The notes under the pieces are model-generated. The model ran no database searches. It was not told the origin of the DNA and saw only the letters and a list, made by a program, of their open reading frames with translations. From Centrapalus pauciflorus (taxonomy: Eukaryota; Streptophyta; Magnoliopsida; Asterales; Asteraceae), in contig JAANYP010002800.1 of assembly GCA_020465985.1 (NCBI GenBank), positions 558,001 to 622,000 of the forward strand: a stretch of 64,000 nucleotides of DNA, in the 5' to 3' direction. A program made the position numbers and the translations under genes. Position 1 is the stretch's first letter, and the number at the start of each line of letters is the position of its first letter. Positions 44,401 through 56,868 of this stretch are shown in pieces.

Positions 44401-45241
44401 CTGAGCCTATCGGTACCTCGGCTAAAGTTTTCTTTTCAGATTTAGCATCTATTGCATATGCTAAGTAAGACATGTAACCCTTAGCTATATGCTTCCTAGC
44501 TTTCACTACCGAGATCAAGCATAAATCACCTTTCATTCTGTCACCATAGATGCAGATAATGCGGCCATCCGGAGTAGTGAGCTTGATTAACTTCTTTTTA
44601 CAGATAATGTTGGCGTCATGGTGAACTAGCCAATCCATACCCACGATAACGTCGAACTCGTGAAAATCCATCGGAATAAGATCAAGTAGCAATGTGCAGT
44701 TGTCGAGCAGAATGATGCAATCACGGTAAATTTTATCGGTAGACATACTTACATTACTAGCCGTTTCAATATCAAAAATTACAGGTAGCGTAGTCGGTCT
44801 AATTCCAAGTTTAGATGCAAATGTACTTGATATGAAAGAACGATTTGCTCCCGAATCGAAAATAACTCTAACAGGAACAGAGTTAACAAGAAACATACCA
44901 GATACCACATTTGGTATTTCCTTCGCTTGCTCGGCCGTTATTTGGAATGCGTGATTCTGACTTCGTGTTGGTTCATTACGGCGGCTAGAACCTCCACGTG
45001 ATGTGCTATGTAAGGCGAGTTGGTTTTGTCTTTGTTGTTGTTGTTGATGTTGTTGTTGTTGCTGGGGTTGGTGCTGTTGTTGTTGCAGACGTGGATGATG
45101 CTCTGCACTTGGATAAATTAAACTGAACGGATGCGTGCATGCCCGCTCAGTATGTCCAGGGCGTAAACAGTTGTTGCAAACTTTAACTTTGTTAGGACAT
45201 TCTTCACTTCTATGCCCTATGTCATTGCACACGTAACATCG
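41460..45241 (-). pseudogene. pol: E gag end and pol: protease, RT, RNase H, integrase, chromodomain-like end
   Basis: In minus order: zinc knuckles CYVCNDIGH and CNNCLRPGH (from 45238), Q-rich linker, protease VIFDSGANRSF (about 44860), RT (44210-43330) with LKIDLRSGYHQV and FIDDIL catalytic motifs, RNase H (FSDALYQGLG; TDQKSLKYIF), integrase with its HHCC zinc part (about 42730-42620), then DHITMDF, SIVSDRDS and DGQSERT catalytic positions, and a chromodomain-like tail ending near 41500. Damage: an extra base in an A run near 44235, stops near 42580 and 42340, and TAA near 41538. A 90-bp insert with splice borders lies at 43632-43721. RT key residues are intact. Confidence 0.9.
43632..43721 (-). 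other. Putative 90-bp spliceosomal intron inside E reverse transcriptase
   Basis: On the minus strand the coding sequence CEFWLRQ is followed by GTGCTC..., an AT/T-rich 90-bp stretch with an in-frame TAA, ending TTATCAG, then IQFLGHV resumes in frame. Removing exactly GT...AG restores the family's continuous RT sequence with nothing lost (phase 0). A TTAAC branch-like word lies about 25 nt before the AG. Confidence 0.6.
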
Positions 45242-46990
45242 AAGAACCTCCATACACCAACCTAAATGCATCATGATTCCCGTATGATGCATCATTATTT
45301 CCATGTGATGCATCAAAATCCCGCGTGATGCATCGACTTCCACGTCATGCATTACCATTTTCTAGCGATGCATTATGGTACTCCATGGTTCTTTGATGCG
45401 TAGAGGTTCTCCATTGAACCCAACCATATATATATATATACACTTCATGTTTGTACTGCTAATGCATATATAAGACATAAATGTGGACAAGACACAAGCA
45501 TTAAATCATCAACACCTCTGCAATGTCATTGCTGCTATTAATTATGAGGCACACACACATACTCGTATGCATCACACCAACACACACCATGTACATACTC
45601 TGCTTATGTAGAACATTTATTTACCTGCTGATATTGAATACTAAAACACACACATGTATTGCTACATATACAACACAAACACATGAACACATATATACTA
45701 TATATATTGTTGTTGTTGAGTTACCAGACAACACACACACACAAACACTGTTACACAAAATGTGTATATATAAAACACACACATATGTGTAGTTATTATT
45801 TCTTCAGTTGGACAACCCTTAATTGATCACGTAAATCCGTTGTTGTTGTTTGTTTGGCTAATTATACAACACTTACCCATCAACCCATGATTTTGGTTCT
45901 TGCTTGGCCATTTAACGTATTTTGAATTAAATCTTGTTTGGATAAGACATTGCACCCTCAAAATCAACGTGGATATGATCATGAATAGCCACCCAGTTTG
46001 ATAAGGAATTTTAACTTCGAATAGCAATTGTACGCAAAAACCACAGAGGAGGAATATGATATAAGTTCTTTATTCAAATCCTTGTACATTAACGTTTTGA
46101 TATAAATGTTACATGTTGCTTTATTCGCTTGTACATTAGAGTTTTTATATAAATGCTTTATATAAATGTTTGTACATTAGACAGTTGACATATTCTAATG
46201 TATGTTTGATTTTAGATATTCCTAAAATCGAGAAAAAAGGGTTAATGATGATGCATGGCGTGCATGTGCGAAGTGGCAATGAGGGCGAGGTCATCATATG
46301 AAATGATTTTGGACAACCCATTAGACCTATAATCGAGGAGAAGGACACCGTGGGACAATTCTCTTTTTTTTTTTTTTGGGTACAATAGCGAGTAACTACA
46401 ATTATGCCCCATTGATTTATAAATAATGGCATAAAGTGCCACAAAAATGACAAGATGTGTGAGTATGCCTTGGTAAGGATTTAAACAGTTTTTTTTTAAT
46501 GTTAAGATTCTAATTTTGTTTAGTAAATACTAAATCTTCTCAAGGAAAAATACATTATGCACGATGATGTTAAACCTTTGGTTTTAAAGTCTATTGGATC
46601 TTGATGGAGCATATACAAATGTCGAATAAAGAAGAAACACTTCTATGAGCCAAATGACAAGAAAACAAGATGGAAGAATCGAGAAAGTACTCCAGAATAT
46701 GATTACTCACGATTGTTGAGTTATAGAATAATTAAGATGTGATGGTAATTTTCTACCCAATTTGGCTTAATATAGAGTTTGCGTATATTTAGCAAGGTTT
46801 TATTAGATGTATTTTGTATTTAAAGTTGTATATTTTAATGTTTGTAGAAGCGTTGTTTGCAGGGCAAACAGCTATGCATGTCTTAGAAAAATAATCACAC
46901 AGCCAGTCCGAAACGTTTTGCAAGGATTCGTGAGAGACGTGGCTGGCACAAAAAGGCCTCAATCAAACATGTTCTACATCATAAGGGGGA
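45242..46990. other. Unassigned AT-rich region with simple repeats
   Basis: No credible gene. It contains ATGCAT-centred tandem repeats (45266-45373), a TATATA run (about 45428-45443), CACACA-rich tracts (about 45540-45790) and a T run near 46365. ORFs here are low complexity. A GGGGGAG purine tract sits at 46982-46988, just before the presumed H LTR. Confidence 0.5.
45266..45373. repeat. Roughly 21-bp tandem repeat centred on ATGCAT
   Basis: ATGCAT at 45266, 45287, 45308, 45328, 45347 and 45368 (spacing 21, 21, 20, 19, 21), with similar sequence between copies (CCCGTATG, TCCATGTG, CCCGCGTG, TCCACGTC). It abuts the truncated Gag of E, and on the minus strand it extends that frame with a Met/His-rich leader. 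Confidence 0.8.
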
Positions 46991-48072
46991 GATTTTTAAT
47001 CAAACCTGTTTGATACACTTAATGATATAATTTAAGGCCTTTTAATGTGTTATTAAAACCAGATAAGTGATTTGCAATATAAGCACAAAGTTGGTCACAC
47101 TGTTACATTACTTGTAACCTGGCAGATTGCCTAAGCTGTCCTAAACTGTTGGAGAGGTTTAGCATAAATTGTTTATGCTATTCTATTCTGTTGGACAACT
47201 TTGACTCAAATTAAGTGTTCTATTCTTTGTGAACAAATTCTATTCTTTGTGAACAGGTTGAACACTTTATGGATTTGTTTCCATGTCATCATGTAAAGTC
47301 TTAGACGTGAAGATCAGTTTACAAGTCAATGACAAAGTGGAAAATCAGAAACTCCTTTCACCGCCTAAACTGTTATGAGACATGAAGACAAAGAGGATAT
47401 TTGAAATTGTGACAGACCATTTCTTATATCAATATGGCTATACAAGAAGAGGAAAGGATTAAAGTTGACATTCCTCTTTATGTTAAAGATGTATGCAACA
47501 GTGACAAAAAGGAAAAGACAAAAATTCAACTACAAAGAGACAAATTCTGTTTTGTCAGAATGTGCAGACTAGCAGTCTTGTGTTTTTTGTAAGGGCACTC
47601 GACTATCTCTGCAACCAATGAGAAAGTTTCACTAGGATTCTCTGAGTGAGCATAAAAGGAAGCTTCGAAGGAATGAGAGATAACCAAGAGAGACATATCC
47701 ACAAGTCCAGAACGTGCAAAAAGAATTGTGTTTTCATGCATGCAAGTTCTGCCGTTCAACTTAGAAAAGAATAGTTATAGTGTGTCCAAGTTGTTCTTAT
47801 TCACAGCTATTCATTTGTGTCTTGTAAAACAGTGAGTGCATCTTAGTGAGTGAACTCATTGTAACTAGTCTGAGTGAGTCTTAAATTAGTCGTTCATCTG
47901 TTGTTTCTGTCATCTCAGTTTGAACCATTCCGCAGTTCAAACCTGTTTGTAATTAACATTTGTTAATATATACATACAAACTTTGAGAAAGTGTGTTGAA
48001 ATTTTAAGTAGCTGTATTCACCCCTCTCCCCTCTATAGCTTACAACAACATACTTGGATTTTGGGACCTACA
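46991..48072 (+). repeat. Element H 5' LTR (left edge approximate)
   Basis: Ends GACCTACA at 48072, two bases before a primer-binding site. The left edge is placed after the purine tract at 46982-46988 because the following sequence resembles a decayed TG start; this is a guess. It carries CAGGTTT/AAACCTG words (e.g. near 46995 and 47948). No partner LTR is in the window. Confidence 0.5.
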
Positions 48073-48073
48073 A

Positions 48074-48086
48074 TTGGTATCAGAGC
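48074..48086 (+). promoter_or_regulatory. Primer-binding site of H
   Basis: TTGGTATCAGAGC, matching initiator tRNA-Met. Confidence 0.88.
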
Positions 48087-48138
48087 AGTTTAGAGTGTGT
48101 GTTAACTCTAGATCTCTCATAACTCCCTATTTCCCACC

Positions 48139-50901
48139 ATGGAAAACAGTGCTGCCAATTCCTCCTTTTACTACGACAATGGGTCAATGGCAAAACCTCC
48201 TAAGTTCAATCATTAGAACTTTTCTGGTAGGAAGTGCAAAATGATGCTCTATCTAGAGAATCTGGATGTGCAACTACCAGAAATAGTAATGGAAGGTCCA
48301 TATGAACCAACATCTGTCACCACCATAACTCCTGCTGTTGAAGGAGCTGTTCCTGAAGTAAGGACTATTGAGAAAGAAAAGCTCAATGGTCTGATGAAGA
48401 CAAATGATTAGTTGCCCTTGATGTAAAAGCCAGGAACAACCTTGTCATCTCTCTACCTGATGATGTGTTCAAACAGGTTGAGAAGACGAAGACTGCCAAA
48501 GAGATGTGGGAAACTTTGTGTACCATCTATGATTGTCCCACTATCACATTCGATAACAAGATAAATAATCTTGTTAGACAATATGAACTATTCTTTGCAA
48601 AGCCTAAGGAGACTCTCACTGAAACCTACACCAAATTTACTGCCTTAATCAATGACCTCAAAGTTTTGGGGATCACTAAAGACAGTTTAACTCTAGTGAA
48701 CAATTCAATTCTTGGACATACTGCCTGAGGAATGGAATTACTTCTCTACTATCCTCAGAAACTTAGGTACCATCAAAGGCATGGATCTTGTCAATCTTTA
48801 TGGATCCTTGCTAAATGATGAATAATCAAGGAAACAGAAAAGAAATGCCACAGAAATGTCCAAGAGGGGTGCAGCCTTTGTGGCCAGCGTGAGACAACCT
48901 GTTAAGCAGGTGTGTAATGTGTTCACACAAGCTGATCAACAGGCTGATGATGAATTGGAGGCAATATCAGAAGAAGAGAAGGACTATTAAGATCTTACTG
49001 AGTTTGATGATGAGCAAATGATTGTTATGCTTGTCAAAAAAATTCAATAAGAAAGGGTTTGGAGGCAAAATGCTACAAAGGAAATCAGGTGCCATAAAGA
49101 GGAAGGCATTTGACAAATCCAAGGTTGAGTGCTTTAAATGTGGTAAAACTGTTCATATAACTGCTGACTGTGTGTCTAAAGTTGTTGGCTCTTCCTCTAA
49201 ACCATACAAGACAAACAAAGACGATGGCTACAGGGTAATGTACCTTATGGCCATGGCTAAGTTGAAAAGTTAGAAGACTTTGTGGCTTCTAACAAACAGA
49301 AGGGATTGATGGTTGAAACATGTGACTGGGAGGACTCTGACTCATCATCTGATGAAGAAGACAATAACTGTCTGGTAGCCAACACTGATGACCCTTCAAC
49401 AAGTAACTTCAAGCAAGACTTGGCTGAAGCTGAAGCTCTTAGCTCTTTAAACAGCTGGATCCCACTTTAATGTATAAGGTATAAAACGTTAAGGATTACA
49501 AATCTGAAGAAAAAGTTAAAATGTTTGATTACATACTTGTGGATTTGAAAGCTGCCATTGAGAAGCATGATGCTTTGAAGTCTGAAATCTCTAAGCTAAA
49601 AACTGAACTTGACAAAAAATCTAATGAACTGGACAGTTTTCATAAGTTGAAAACTGAACTTGATGAAGTAAAAACACATCAATACTATTTTATTAGAGGA
49701 AAAGAGAGAGACAAACTCAAACCACTCTAAGCTTCAAAAGATTGTTGACTCTTGGTGCCACTTAGCTAAAAGAGTCAGTCAATGTATCAATGACCAAATC
49801 CCTGCTCAAATCCAAGCTTATCTTGGTTGATACAACAACTTCAATTGTTGAAATCAAGAATCTGGAAACAGACCTGTCTTCTCTTGGTAAGCTTCCAAAT
49901 ACATTCATTCAAAATGTAAATGGAAAGCTAGTTTCAACAAATAGGTTTGTCAGGCCTCAAAACACTAACAGTTTATGTTAAAAGATTGCAAAGACTGGTG
50001 ATGGAATGTGTTGTCCATCAAACCAGCCTGCTAAGTGCTTAGCCATCTCACATAAACAATAGAATGGAAAACACGCTAAAACTACAGCTTTAGCCACTAA
50101 ACCTGTCAACCAGACAGGTTTTGGTGTTAAGAGCTCGTAGTAAAAACCTGTTAATCCGTTCAATGCTGAATTCTTTGAGAAGAGACTTTCATAAGGAAAG
50201 CAGCATGCATCGAATAAGGTAATGTCTCATGTTGGAAGCAACTCTGCTGTGATTTCAAATAAGTTATTAAACCATAGTGGAAAATTGGTTATAAATGAAA
50301 GAAAATCTTTTGATAAAACCAGACATGATGACCACACTACCACAAGTAAGGAAAAGTCATCACAGCTCAGTAAAGGTAAAGGCAAAGCCATTGCTCAAAC
50401 TGAGCAAAATATAAAATAAGTTTTCCAAACCTGTGGAAGGACAAAAGATAGTTAAATTACCTGTATCTGATCTCTGTCCTCTCAAAAAGAGGAAAGAGGA
50501 TACACGCAAAGTTGTTTTTGTTGTCCATTCCACTCAATTTGCTGGCTCTTCTAAAACAAATGAAACATTTGTAAAACCTTTTGCGAAGTCCAACAAAGAT
50601 AAACCAGAATGTGTTTCTGGGAGTTCTTCTTTCAAAAAAGTCTAAAAAGAGAAAATGTTATAAATGTGGAAAGAAGCCTCATATGGCTAAGGACTATCCT
50701 AAAACTGAGGACATAAGGCCTGCTGACACTGTTTGCTCCAATAATGCAAAAACCAGCAGTGTTGGAAGTAACATTGTCACCGAGAAGAGTATCTCAGCTG
50801 ATACAATCCAAATTGGGATCATTAGTGATCTCAGTGGTCCATCACAAAATGTTGATGAAGAAGGAGAACTCATCCTTTTGATGAGTTCTCCTAAAAACTA
50901 A
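48139..50901 (+). pseudogene. gag: H gag with two zinc knuckles, broken
   Basis: ATG at 48139 starts MENSAANSSF. The capsid-like region includes KTAKEMWETLCTIYD (about 48480-48530), the usual copia Gag block. The first knuckle CFKCGKTVHITADC is at 49130-49171, intact. A coiled-coil-like Lys/Glu/Leu stretch lies at about 49521-49700. The second knuckle (50656-50697) reads CYKCGKKPHMAKDY, with the last Cys replaced by Tyr. Numerous stops (e.g. 48212, 48408, 48989) and frame changes. Confidence 0.82.
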
Positions 50902-50936
50902 TATTTCCCCATGTCACTCTGCAGGTTAAATAACTA

Positions 50937-53900
50937 AACCAGGTTTGGTACTTGCATAGAGGCTTCTACGGTCATATGAAAGGTTGCAAAGATTTGTTGA
51001 ATGACCTCAAGCCTGAAAAAGGCCCAAAGGTCAAACTTGGTGACAATGATCAGTTATCCACAGAAGGATATGGAACCCTTCACGCTGGTGCTGCAATCTT
51101 CAACAGAGTAGCATATATGTCTAGGTTAAAACATAATCTTGTTTAAGTCAACTGTGTGACGCTGGCTACAAGGTGAACTTTTATGAGTAACTAGGGTACA
51201 TATTGGATCCTCAAGGCAAGGTTGTGTTGGGTGCACAAATAAAGATAGGTGTATATGTTGTAGATATGAAATCTGCTGATCCAACAACTGAAACCTGTTT
51301 CATTTCAAGAAGCAATGCAGACCACAACTAGTTATGGCACAAAAGGCTATCACACCTGAACTTCAAGAATATCAACAAACTCTGTAAGAAATAGTTGGTA
51401 ACAGGTTTGCCTTCTATAACATTTGTTAACGATAAACACTGCATAGCTTGTGAGAAGGGTAAGCAAAGAAAAACATCTTGTAAATCCAAACATAATTTTT
51501 TTACTGATGCACCTCTCTTTTTTAAACCACGTGGACTTGTTTGGACCTGTCAGTGTCTCAAGTCTAGGAGGTAGAAGATACACTCTAGTAATGGTTGATG
51601 AGTTATCCAGGTACACTTGGGTGATCTTCCTAAAGACCAAAGGAGAGGCTGCTAGAGAAATTATTAGGTTTATCAAGAATATGGAAGTTCTAAACTCTGC
51701 CCAAGTCAAGCAGCTTAGAAGTGATCATGGTACTGAATTCAAAAACAGTACTCTTGAGGACTTTTGTGATGAAAAAGGAATATATCAAAATTTTCAGCTG
51801 AGAGAACCCCACAACAAAATGGAGTGGCTGAAAGGAGAAACAGATGCCTCATAGAAGCTACTAGAACAATGTTGTGTGCATTATGTTTGCCTTCATCTTT
51901 TTGGGCTGAAGCTGTCAATACTGCCTGCTTTACTCAAAACAGATCCTTAGTGGTGAAAAGGTTCAATAAAACTCCTTATAAGTTACTGAAAGGGAGAAAG
52001 ACAAAAATAAGCTATTTCCATGTGTTTGGATTCCCTTCTTTCATTTTGAACCAAAGGGATCAGATAGCCAATTTTGAACCCAAAGCTGATGAAGGAGTGT
52101 TTGTTGGATACACAGCAGCTCTAAAGCCTACAGAGTATACAACCACAAAAGAAAGCTGATAGATAAATCTTTCAATGTCACCTTTGAGGAGTCCATAAAT
52201 CCTTCTACCGAAGCTGGCCTGAATCAGTTTCAGGAGATTTCAGCTTTGATGATCTTATGCATTCTAATGCTGAAGAAAAGGACTCAAAAGCTTCCACATC
52301 ATCTGGAGTGGAACCTGTTAACCACAATGGACATGATGATTACATTGGTACACCCTGTGTGAAGAAGTGTACTGATATAGTCAATGTACCATGTCCAGAA
52401 CCAATCAATGCTAATTTTCCTAAATCCTTAGTTGATGTGTTCAATAATAATGGTTCATCCTCAACAAGTGAACAGGCTCAAGAGGTCAGTGTGTCTGAAA
52501 ATCTAGAAAGTTGTTCTAAAATACCTGGTGAGAATGAAGCTGAATAAGAAGAATCATCATTGAAACGTGATCCTAAATGGATCAGATTTCAATCCAATGA
52601 ATAAATCATTGGTGATATCAACAAAGGAGTGCAGACAATGTGGGACAGTCTTGGAACTTTTGTATGTTTTCAAGCTTTGTGTCCCTAATTGAGCCTAAGA
52701 AAATAGATGATACACTTAAAGATGTCAATTGGATCACTGCCATGCAAGAAGAACTCAATCAGTTTGAGACAAAGAAAGTATGGAAGATGGTCCCTTTACC
52801 TAAAGGTAAAACAATACTTGGCACCAAATGGGTTTTCAGAAAATAAGATAGATGAGCAAGTTCATGTCATAAGAAACAAGGCAAGACTAGTTGCTCAAGG
52901 GTACAGGCAAGAAGAAGGCATAGATTATGATGAAACATTTTCTCCAGGGGCCAGGCTAGAAGCAATGTGTTTGTTTCTAGCTTATGCTGCTCACAAGAGC
53001 ATGAAGGTATTTTAAATGGATGTTAAGAGTGCATTTCTAAATGGTAAGCTGTAAGAAGAGGTATATGTTTAACAGCCTCCAGGTTTTGAAAATAAAAATC
53101 ATTCAGGTTTTATCTATAAGTTGGACAAAGCTCTCTGTGGCCTAAAACAAGCCCCTAGAGACTGGTATGACACTCTTACTGATTTCCTTATGAGCAATGG
53201 ATATTCCAGAGGAAAAGTGAATACTACATTATTCAAAAAGAAAGTGAAAACTGATATTATGCTTGTTCAAATTTATGTGGATGTCACTACTCATTAAATC
53301 TAAGTATTAAATGAGTATGATGGGTGAACTCATATCTTTTTAGGATTATAGGTTAAACAAACCTCAATGGAATTTTCATAAATCAAAGGAAGTATACATT
53401 TGATCTTCTGAAAAAGTTTAAATTTAATCAATGTTCTCCCATCAAAACCCCAATGGCAACCAATGTGAAATTGGATGTTGATACCTGTGGCAAAGCTGTT
53501 TCAGTAACAGCTTACAGAGGTATGATTGGGAGCTTGCAATATTTAACTGCTATTAGACCAGATATTATGTTTGCCACTTGTTTATGTGCTAGGTTTCAAG
53601 CTGATCCAAAAGAATCACATCTAGCTACTGTAAAAAGAATCTTAAGATACATAAAGGGTACATCAGGTTTGGGTCTTTGGTATCCCAAAGACTCCAGCCT
53701 TGAACTAATAGGATATTCAGATTCAAATTTTGCAGGTTGCAGGCTAGATAGAAAGACAACAACATGTGGATGCCAACTCTTCGGTGAAAAGTTGATCAGT
53801 TGGTGATGTAAGAAGCAGAGTCATGTTTCTACTTCTACTACTGAAGCTGAATACATTGCTGTTATGTGCAGGTTCTATGCATGCAACATCAACTTGAAGA

Positions 53901-54161
53901 TTATGGCCTTGTATATAGGAAAATTCCTATTTTGTGTAATAATACAAGTGCAGTAGCCATCTCCAACAATCTATCCACTCTAGAACAAATCATATTGAAG
54001 TCAGACATCACTTCATAAGAGATCATATCCAAAAAGGTAATGTGGAGGTAACTTTTATTCCCACAGAAGAACAGCTTGCAGACATATTCACCAAACCTCT
54101 TGATGAAATATGGTTCAATTACCTTGTAATCAAGTTGGGAATGATAAATAAAATTGACTAA
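50937..54161 (+). pseudogene. pol: H pol: protease, integrase, RT, RNase H, broken
   Basis: The protease region begins at about 50944, but the catalytic DSG is replaced: WYLHRGFYGHMKG. Integrase: CIACEKGK (about 51440), HVDLFGP, LRSDHGTEF, then NKMEWLKGE where the E-containing motif is frameshifted (resuming at 51824 as AERRNR). RT: TKWVFR...KARLVAQGYRQEEGIDYDETF, MDVKSAFLNGK, then LVQIYVD with the second Asp of YVDD removed by a deletion near 53284. RNase H: GYSDSNFAG and the RHHF block, ending KLGMINKID with TAA 54159-54161. Confidence 0.88.
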
Positions 54162-54810
54162 GTGTCATTGATGTTCAAAAAGTCACTTAATCCAATATGA
54201 TAAAATTTTACAGAACAGCTTAGACAGGATAGGTTTCATCTGCTCTACACTTAGCCAATATCTTAAAATTTGAATAGGTTTGACAAGTAACAGGTTTGAC
54301 AAAATAAGATTTTCTCTCAAACTTGTTTTGTTGTTTAAACCTGAAACCTGCTCACTCTATATTCTGTCATACAAGGCAAAGCCTTGTACATTCAGCTACT
54401 GAACAGGTTTCACACTGAAACCTGCTCTAATGTAACTGCACAGGTTTGACCAAACAGGTTATAGAATGATCAGCTTTTGATAAAAAATTTTCATAACAGA
54501 TTAGAACAACAACTTTAAACATCAGTTTTTAATTAACATTAGTTCACATTTAAGTTACTTAAATTGTGTATTTATTTATCTTAATTACCTGCAGATAATG
54601 TGTGTTACGTGTGTTAGTGGCTAAAAAGTTCAAGTTGGTCTGACAAACGTGCTAACGTGGTAATCCATTCCATTTTCCGTTAGTAACATTTCAAATCAAC
54701 CGCCCAAACCTTTCTCTCTCCTACTCACTCACATTCAAATTCTATAAATACCCATTTCACTGTTTCATCATCTTCTTCTTCTTTACTGCATCCATAACCC
54801 TCTGCAAAAC
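54162..54810 (+). other. H spacer after pol, rich in CAGGTTT words
   Basis: Non-coding. AGGTTT / AAACCT words occur about eight times between 54225 and 54475, followed by AT-rich sequence and a TATAAATACCC site near 54742 with CT-rich surroundings. No ORF supported. Confidence 0.6.
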
Positions 54811-55189
54811 CCTAAAAGATTTAGTGTCGAAAACTCGTGCATCCTCACCTACCCTGGGTCAGCCTGAGCCCTCTGGTTCCTCACAACAGGATCCAGTCCA
54901 TACTGAGTCCACACAGTCCCCCACTTACATTTCTCCTTCCTAATCTGAGTCTGCACAAGGTGTCAAAGCTGCTGGTACAAGTCAACCAGCAGCTCAGCCT
55001 TCCACTTTTGCTCTTCATGATGCAGCTGTTCAATCCCAAACAACTGCTGAAGGACCAATTTCCCAAGCAGATGAACCTCAGGGTATGGAACAACCCTTTA
55101 GTGAATCTGCTCCCCAAGTGCAAATTCCATCATCACTTTTCAACAGTGATGATGTTGAAATGCACATCTCCTCTATCACACCCTGCTAA
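54811..55189 (+). pseudogene. H third ORF, N-terminal fragment
   Basis: A Ser/Thr/Pro/Gln-rich frame reads SPTLGQPEPSGSSQQDP, passes one TAA at about 54940, and ends near TAA 55187-55189 (…SSITPC). Composition and position match the start of third ORFs in Sirevirus-like elements. The conserved domain expected downstream is missing because the element is cut at about 55190. Function unknown. Confidence 0.5.
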
Positions 55190-56868
55190 AGCAGAAACAC
55201 GAGATGTAACAGTGGTGTGATCATAGCATAAATAAAAGATCAAATACCATACAGAATAAAAGTTTAACATACAAGTTTAAAGGAGACTGTTTGATGGTTA
55301 CAACCATATTGAAACTTTAAATAATAAAGTGCTTGATGAAAAGAATGTGAAGACATCTCCAAGCACACCAAAAATGCATATTGTAGTGTTCCGATTTTTA
55401 AGCTTGATTCCCTAAAAAGCATGCTAATAATGGTCAACTATTGAAAATAGTTGGTGAGTTCATGGGTTTATGTAACATTGAACAATCTATTTTACATAGT
55501 ATAAAACATGTCAAAATTTGAGTGTTGGTTTCGTGGCGTGGCACATGGTATCCTATTGTATGCAAAATTATAGAATAGCACCTCCTACTCAAACCTATAT
55601 CCAAGTACCCCGTCTTATGGGTATAGTATGAGAAAGGAACACTCCATGTTGTACACCGTGAGTGGGTTGCCGCCAAGTATAACCACAACCACATTTGCAT
55701 GCATAGCATAAACGAGTTTGAAAGTATATTGAGAGTTGGCATGCGTAATGATAAGCAAGTTTGTAAGTATACATGAATTTTGCAAGAGTGTAACATGCAT
55801 TTCCCCCAAAACGTTAAAAGTAGTAAAAAGGGGTCGTGTATACTCACATCGCTTTGAGTGAATGACTGACGTTTGCAAGGTTTGAATCCTAAACACGTCT
55901 AACGTCTGCCTATAACACATGATGGGAATTCCATGGAAGTTTGTGTTTTTAAATCTTAAACCATAGTTTATACTTAGTTTCTTTTATATTTTCCTACAAT
56001 GCCATGTTTGTTCATAAATCCATTATGTGCATAAAATTTTTGTTTATAGAATTCGTTTTTATTATGCATGGAATTAGAATAGATAAAATGAATTGAGTAA
56101 AGTAGAATAAATGATTTATTTTTGTAAAGTATTTCAATATAAGACAAAGTTCATGATTGCAAAGTGAAAGTGGACAAAACAGAATTTGTCCAGATTTGAT
56201 GACCTCATTTTGCAAGCACTTTTCGTATCTTTAAAGGTCTGATCAGGTCATAATATTTATTGTGTTAAACTTCAATGTTCTAGGAAGATTTTGACATATT
56301 GCACATGATTTTTGGATATGTCTGAGTCTATTTTAAAAATTATACAAAAACAGAAGTCCAGAAGGTTGAGAAGATTGCACACCTTTCTTGAATGGACTGT
56401 TTGGAGGGTCTAACTCAATGGATTTGAGTGAAACTACATCCATTTGAAAGCTAACTTATAATACTAAATTCCAGAAGTAAATTCAAGTTATTTGGAGTAT
56501 TATTTTTAGAGTTATGGTATTTACAAGTCACATTAACATTCTCCTAGATTTTTACTTTTTGCACACTTAACTTTAAAAATATGTTTGCATGCACAAATCT
56601 AACTAGATTTTCTTGAAACCAATTGGGTTGGAAAGAAAAATCATTAAATTAAATTGCAGAAAAGAAATCAGGTCATTTGGTTCTATAATGAGTGATATAT
56701 GACCATTTGAAGTAGTGAGTGGAAAGCTGTCAGAAACATCTTTAAAGACAACATGCATTTTCTTGGAAGATCAAACATTTGCATGTTTATATATCCGAAA
56801 TTTAAAGGTTTTGAACTCATTTTTCTTCATAAAAAATGGTGTGAGGTATCTTCATAACACATTCACCC
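55190..56868. other. Non-coding region, possibly a gypsy LTR in reverse orientation
   Basis: No gene. The texture (internal ACTCACATCGC, a CCCGTCTTATGGG inverted stretch near 55608, and a left edge resembling TGTGATC) is that of long gypsy LTRs read backwards, but I have no partner copy to prove it. Confidence 0.35.

Larger units (their letters stand above)
38948..45241 (-). mobile_element. Element E: Ty3/gypsy chromovirus, longer relative of D, 5'-truncated
   Basis: Minus-strand element with its 3' LTR on the left (38948-41459) and pol plus the end of gag. Its sequence stops at 45241 inside the zinc-knuckle region, so the Gag start, primer site and 5' LTR are missing. Proteins align closely with D over shared parts, and E retains the RT and RNase H that D lost. 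Confidence 0.9.
46991..55189 (+). mobile_element. Element H: heavily decayed Sirevirus-like copia element
   Basis: LTR, primer site, gag with two zinc knuckles, protease-integrase-RT-RNase H in copia order, and the start of a Ser/Pro/Gln-rich third ORF, then truncation near 55190. Dozens of stops and indels mark it as among the oldest elements here. It belongs to a different lineage from A/B/C but has the same general layout. Confidence 0.85.

Noticed and set aside
45523..45792. 89-residue ORF in the unassigned region
   Set aside because: Composed of CACACA and TATATA simple repeats giving a Thr/His/Tyr-rich peptide; no sign of a real gene.
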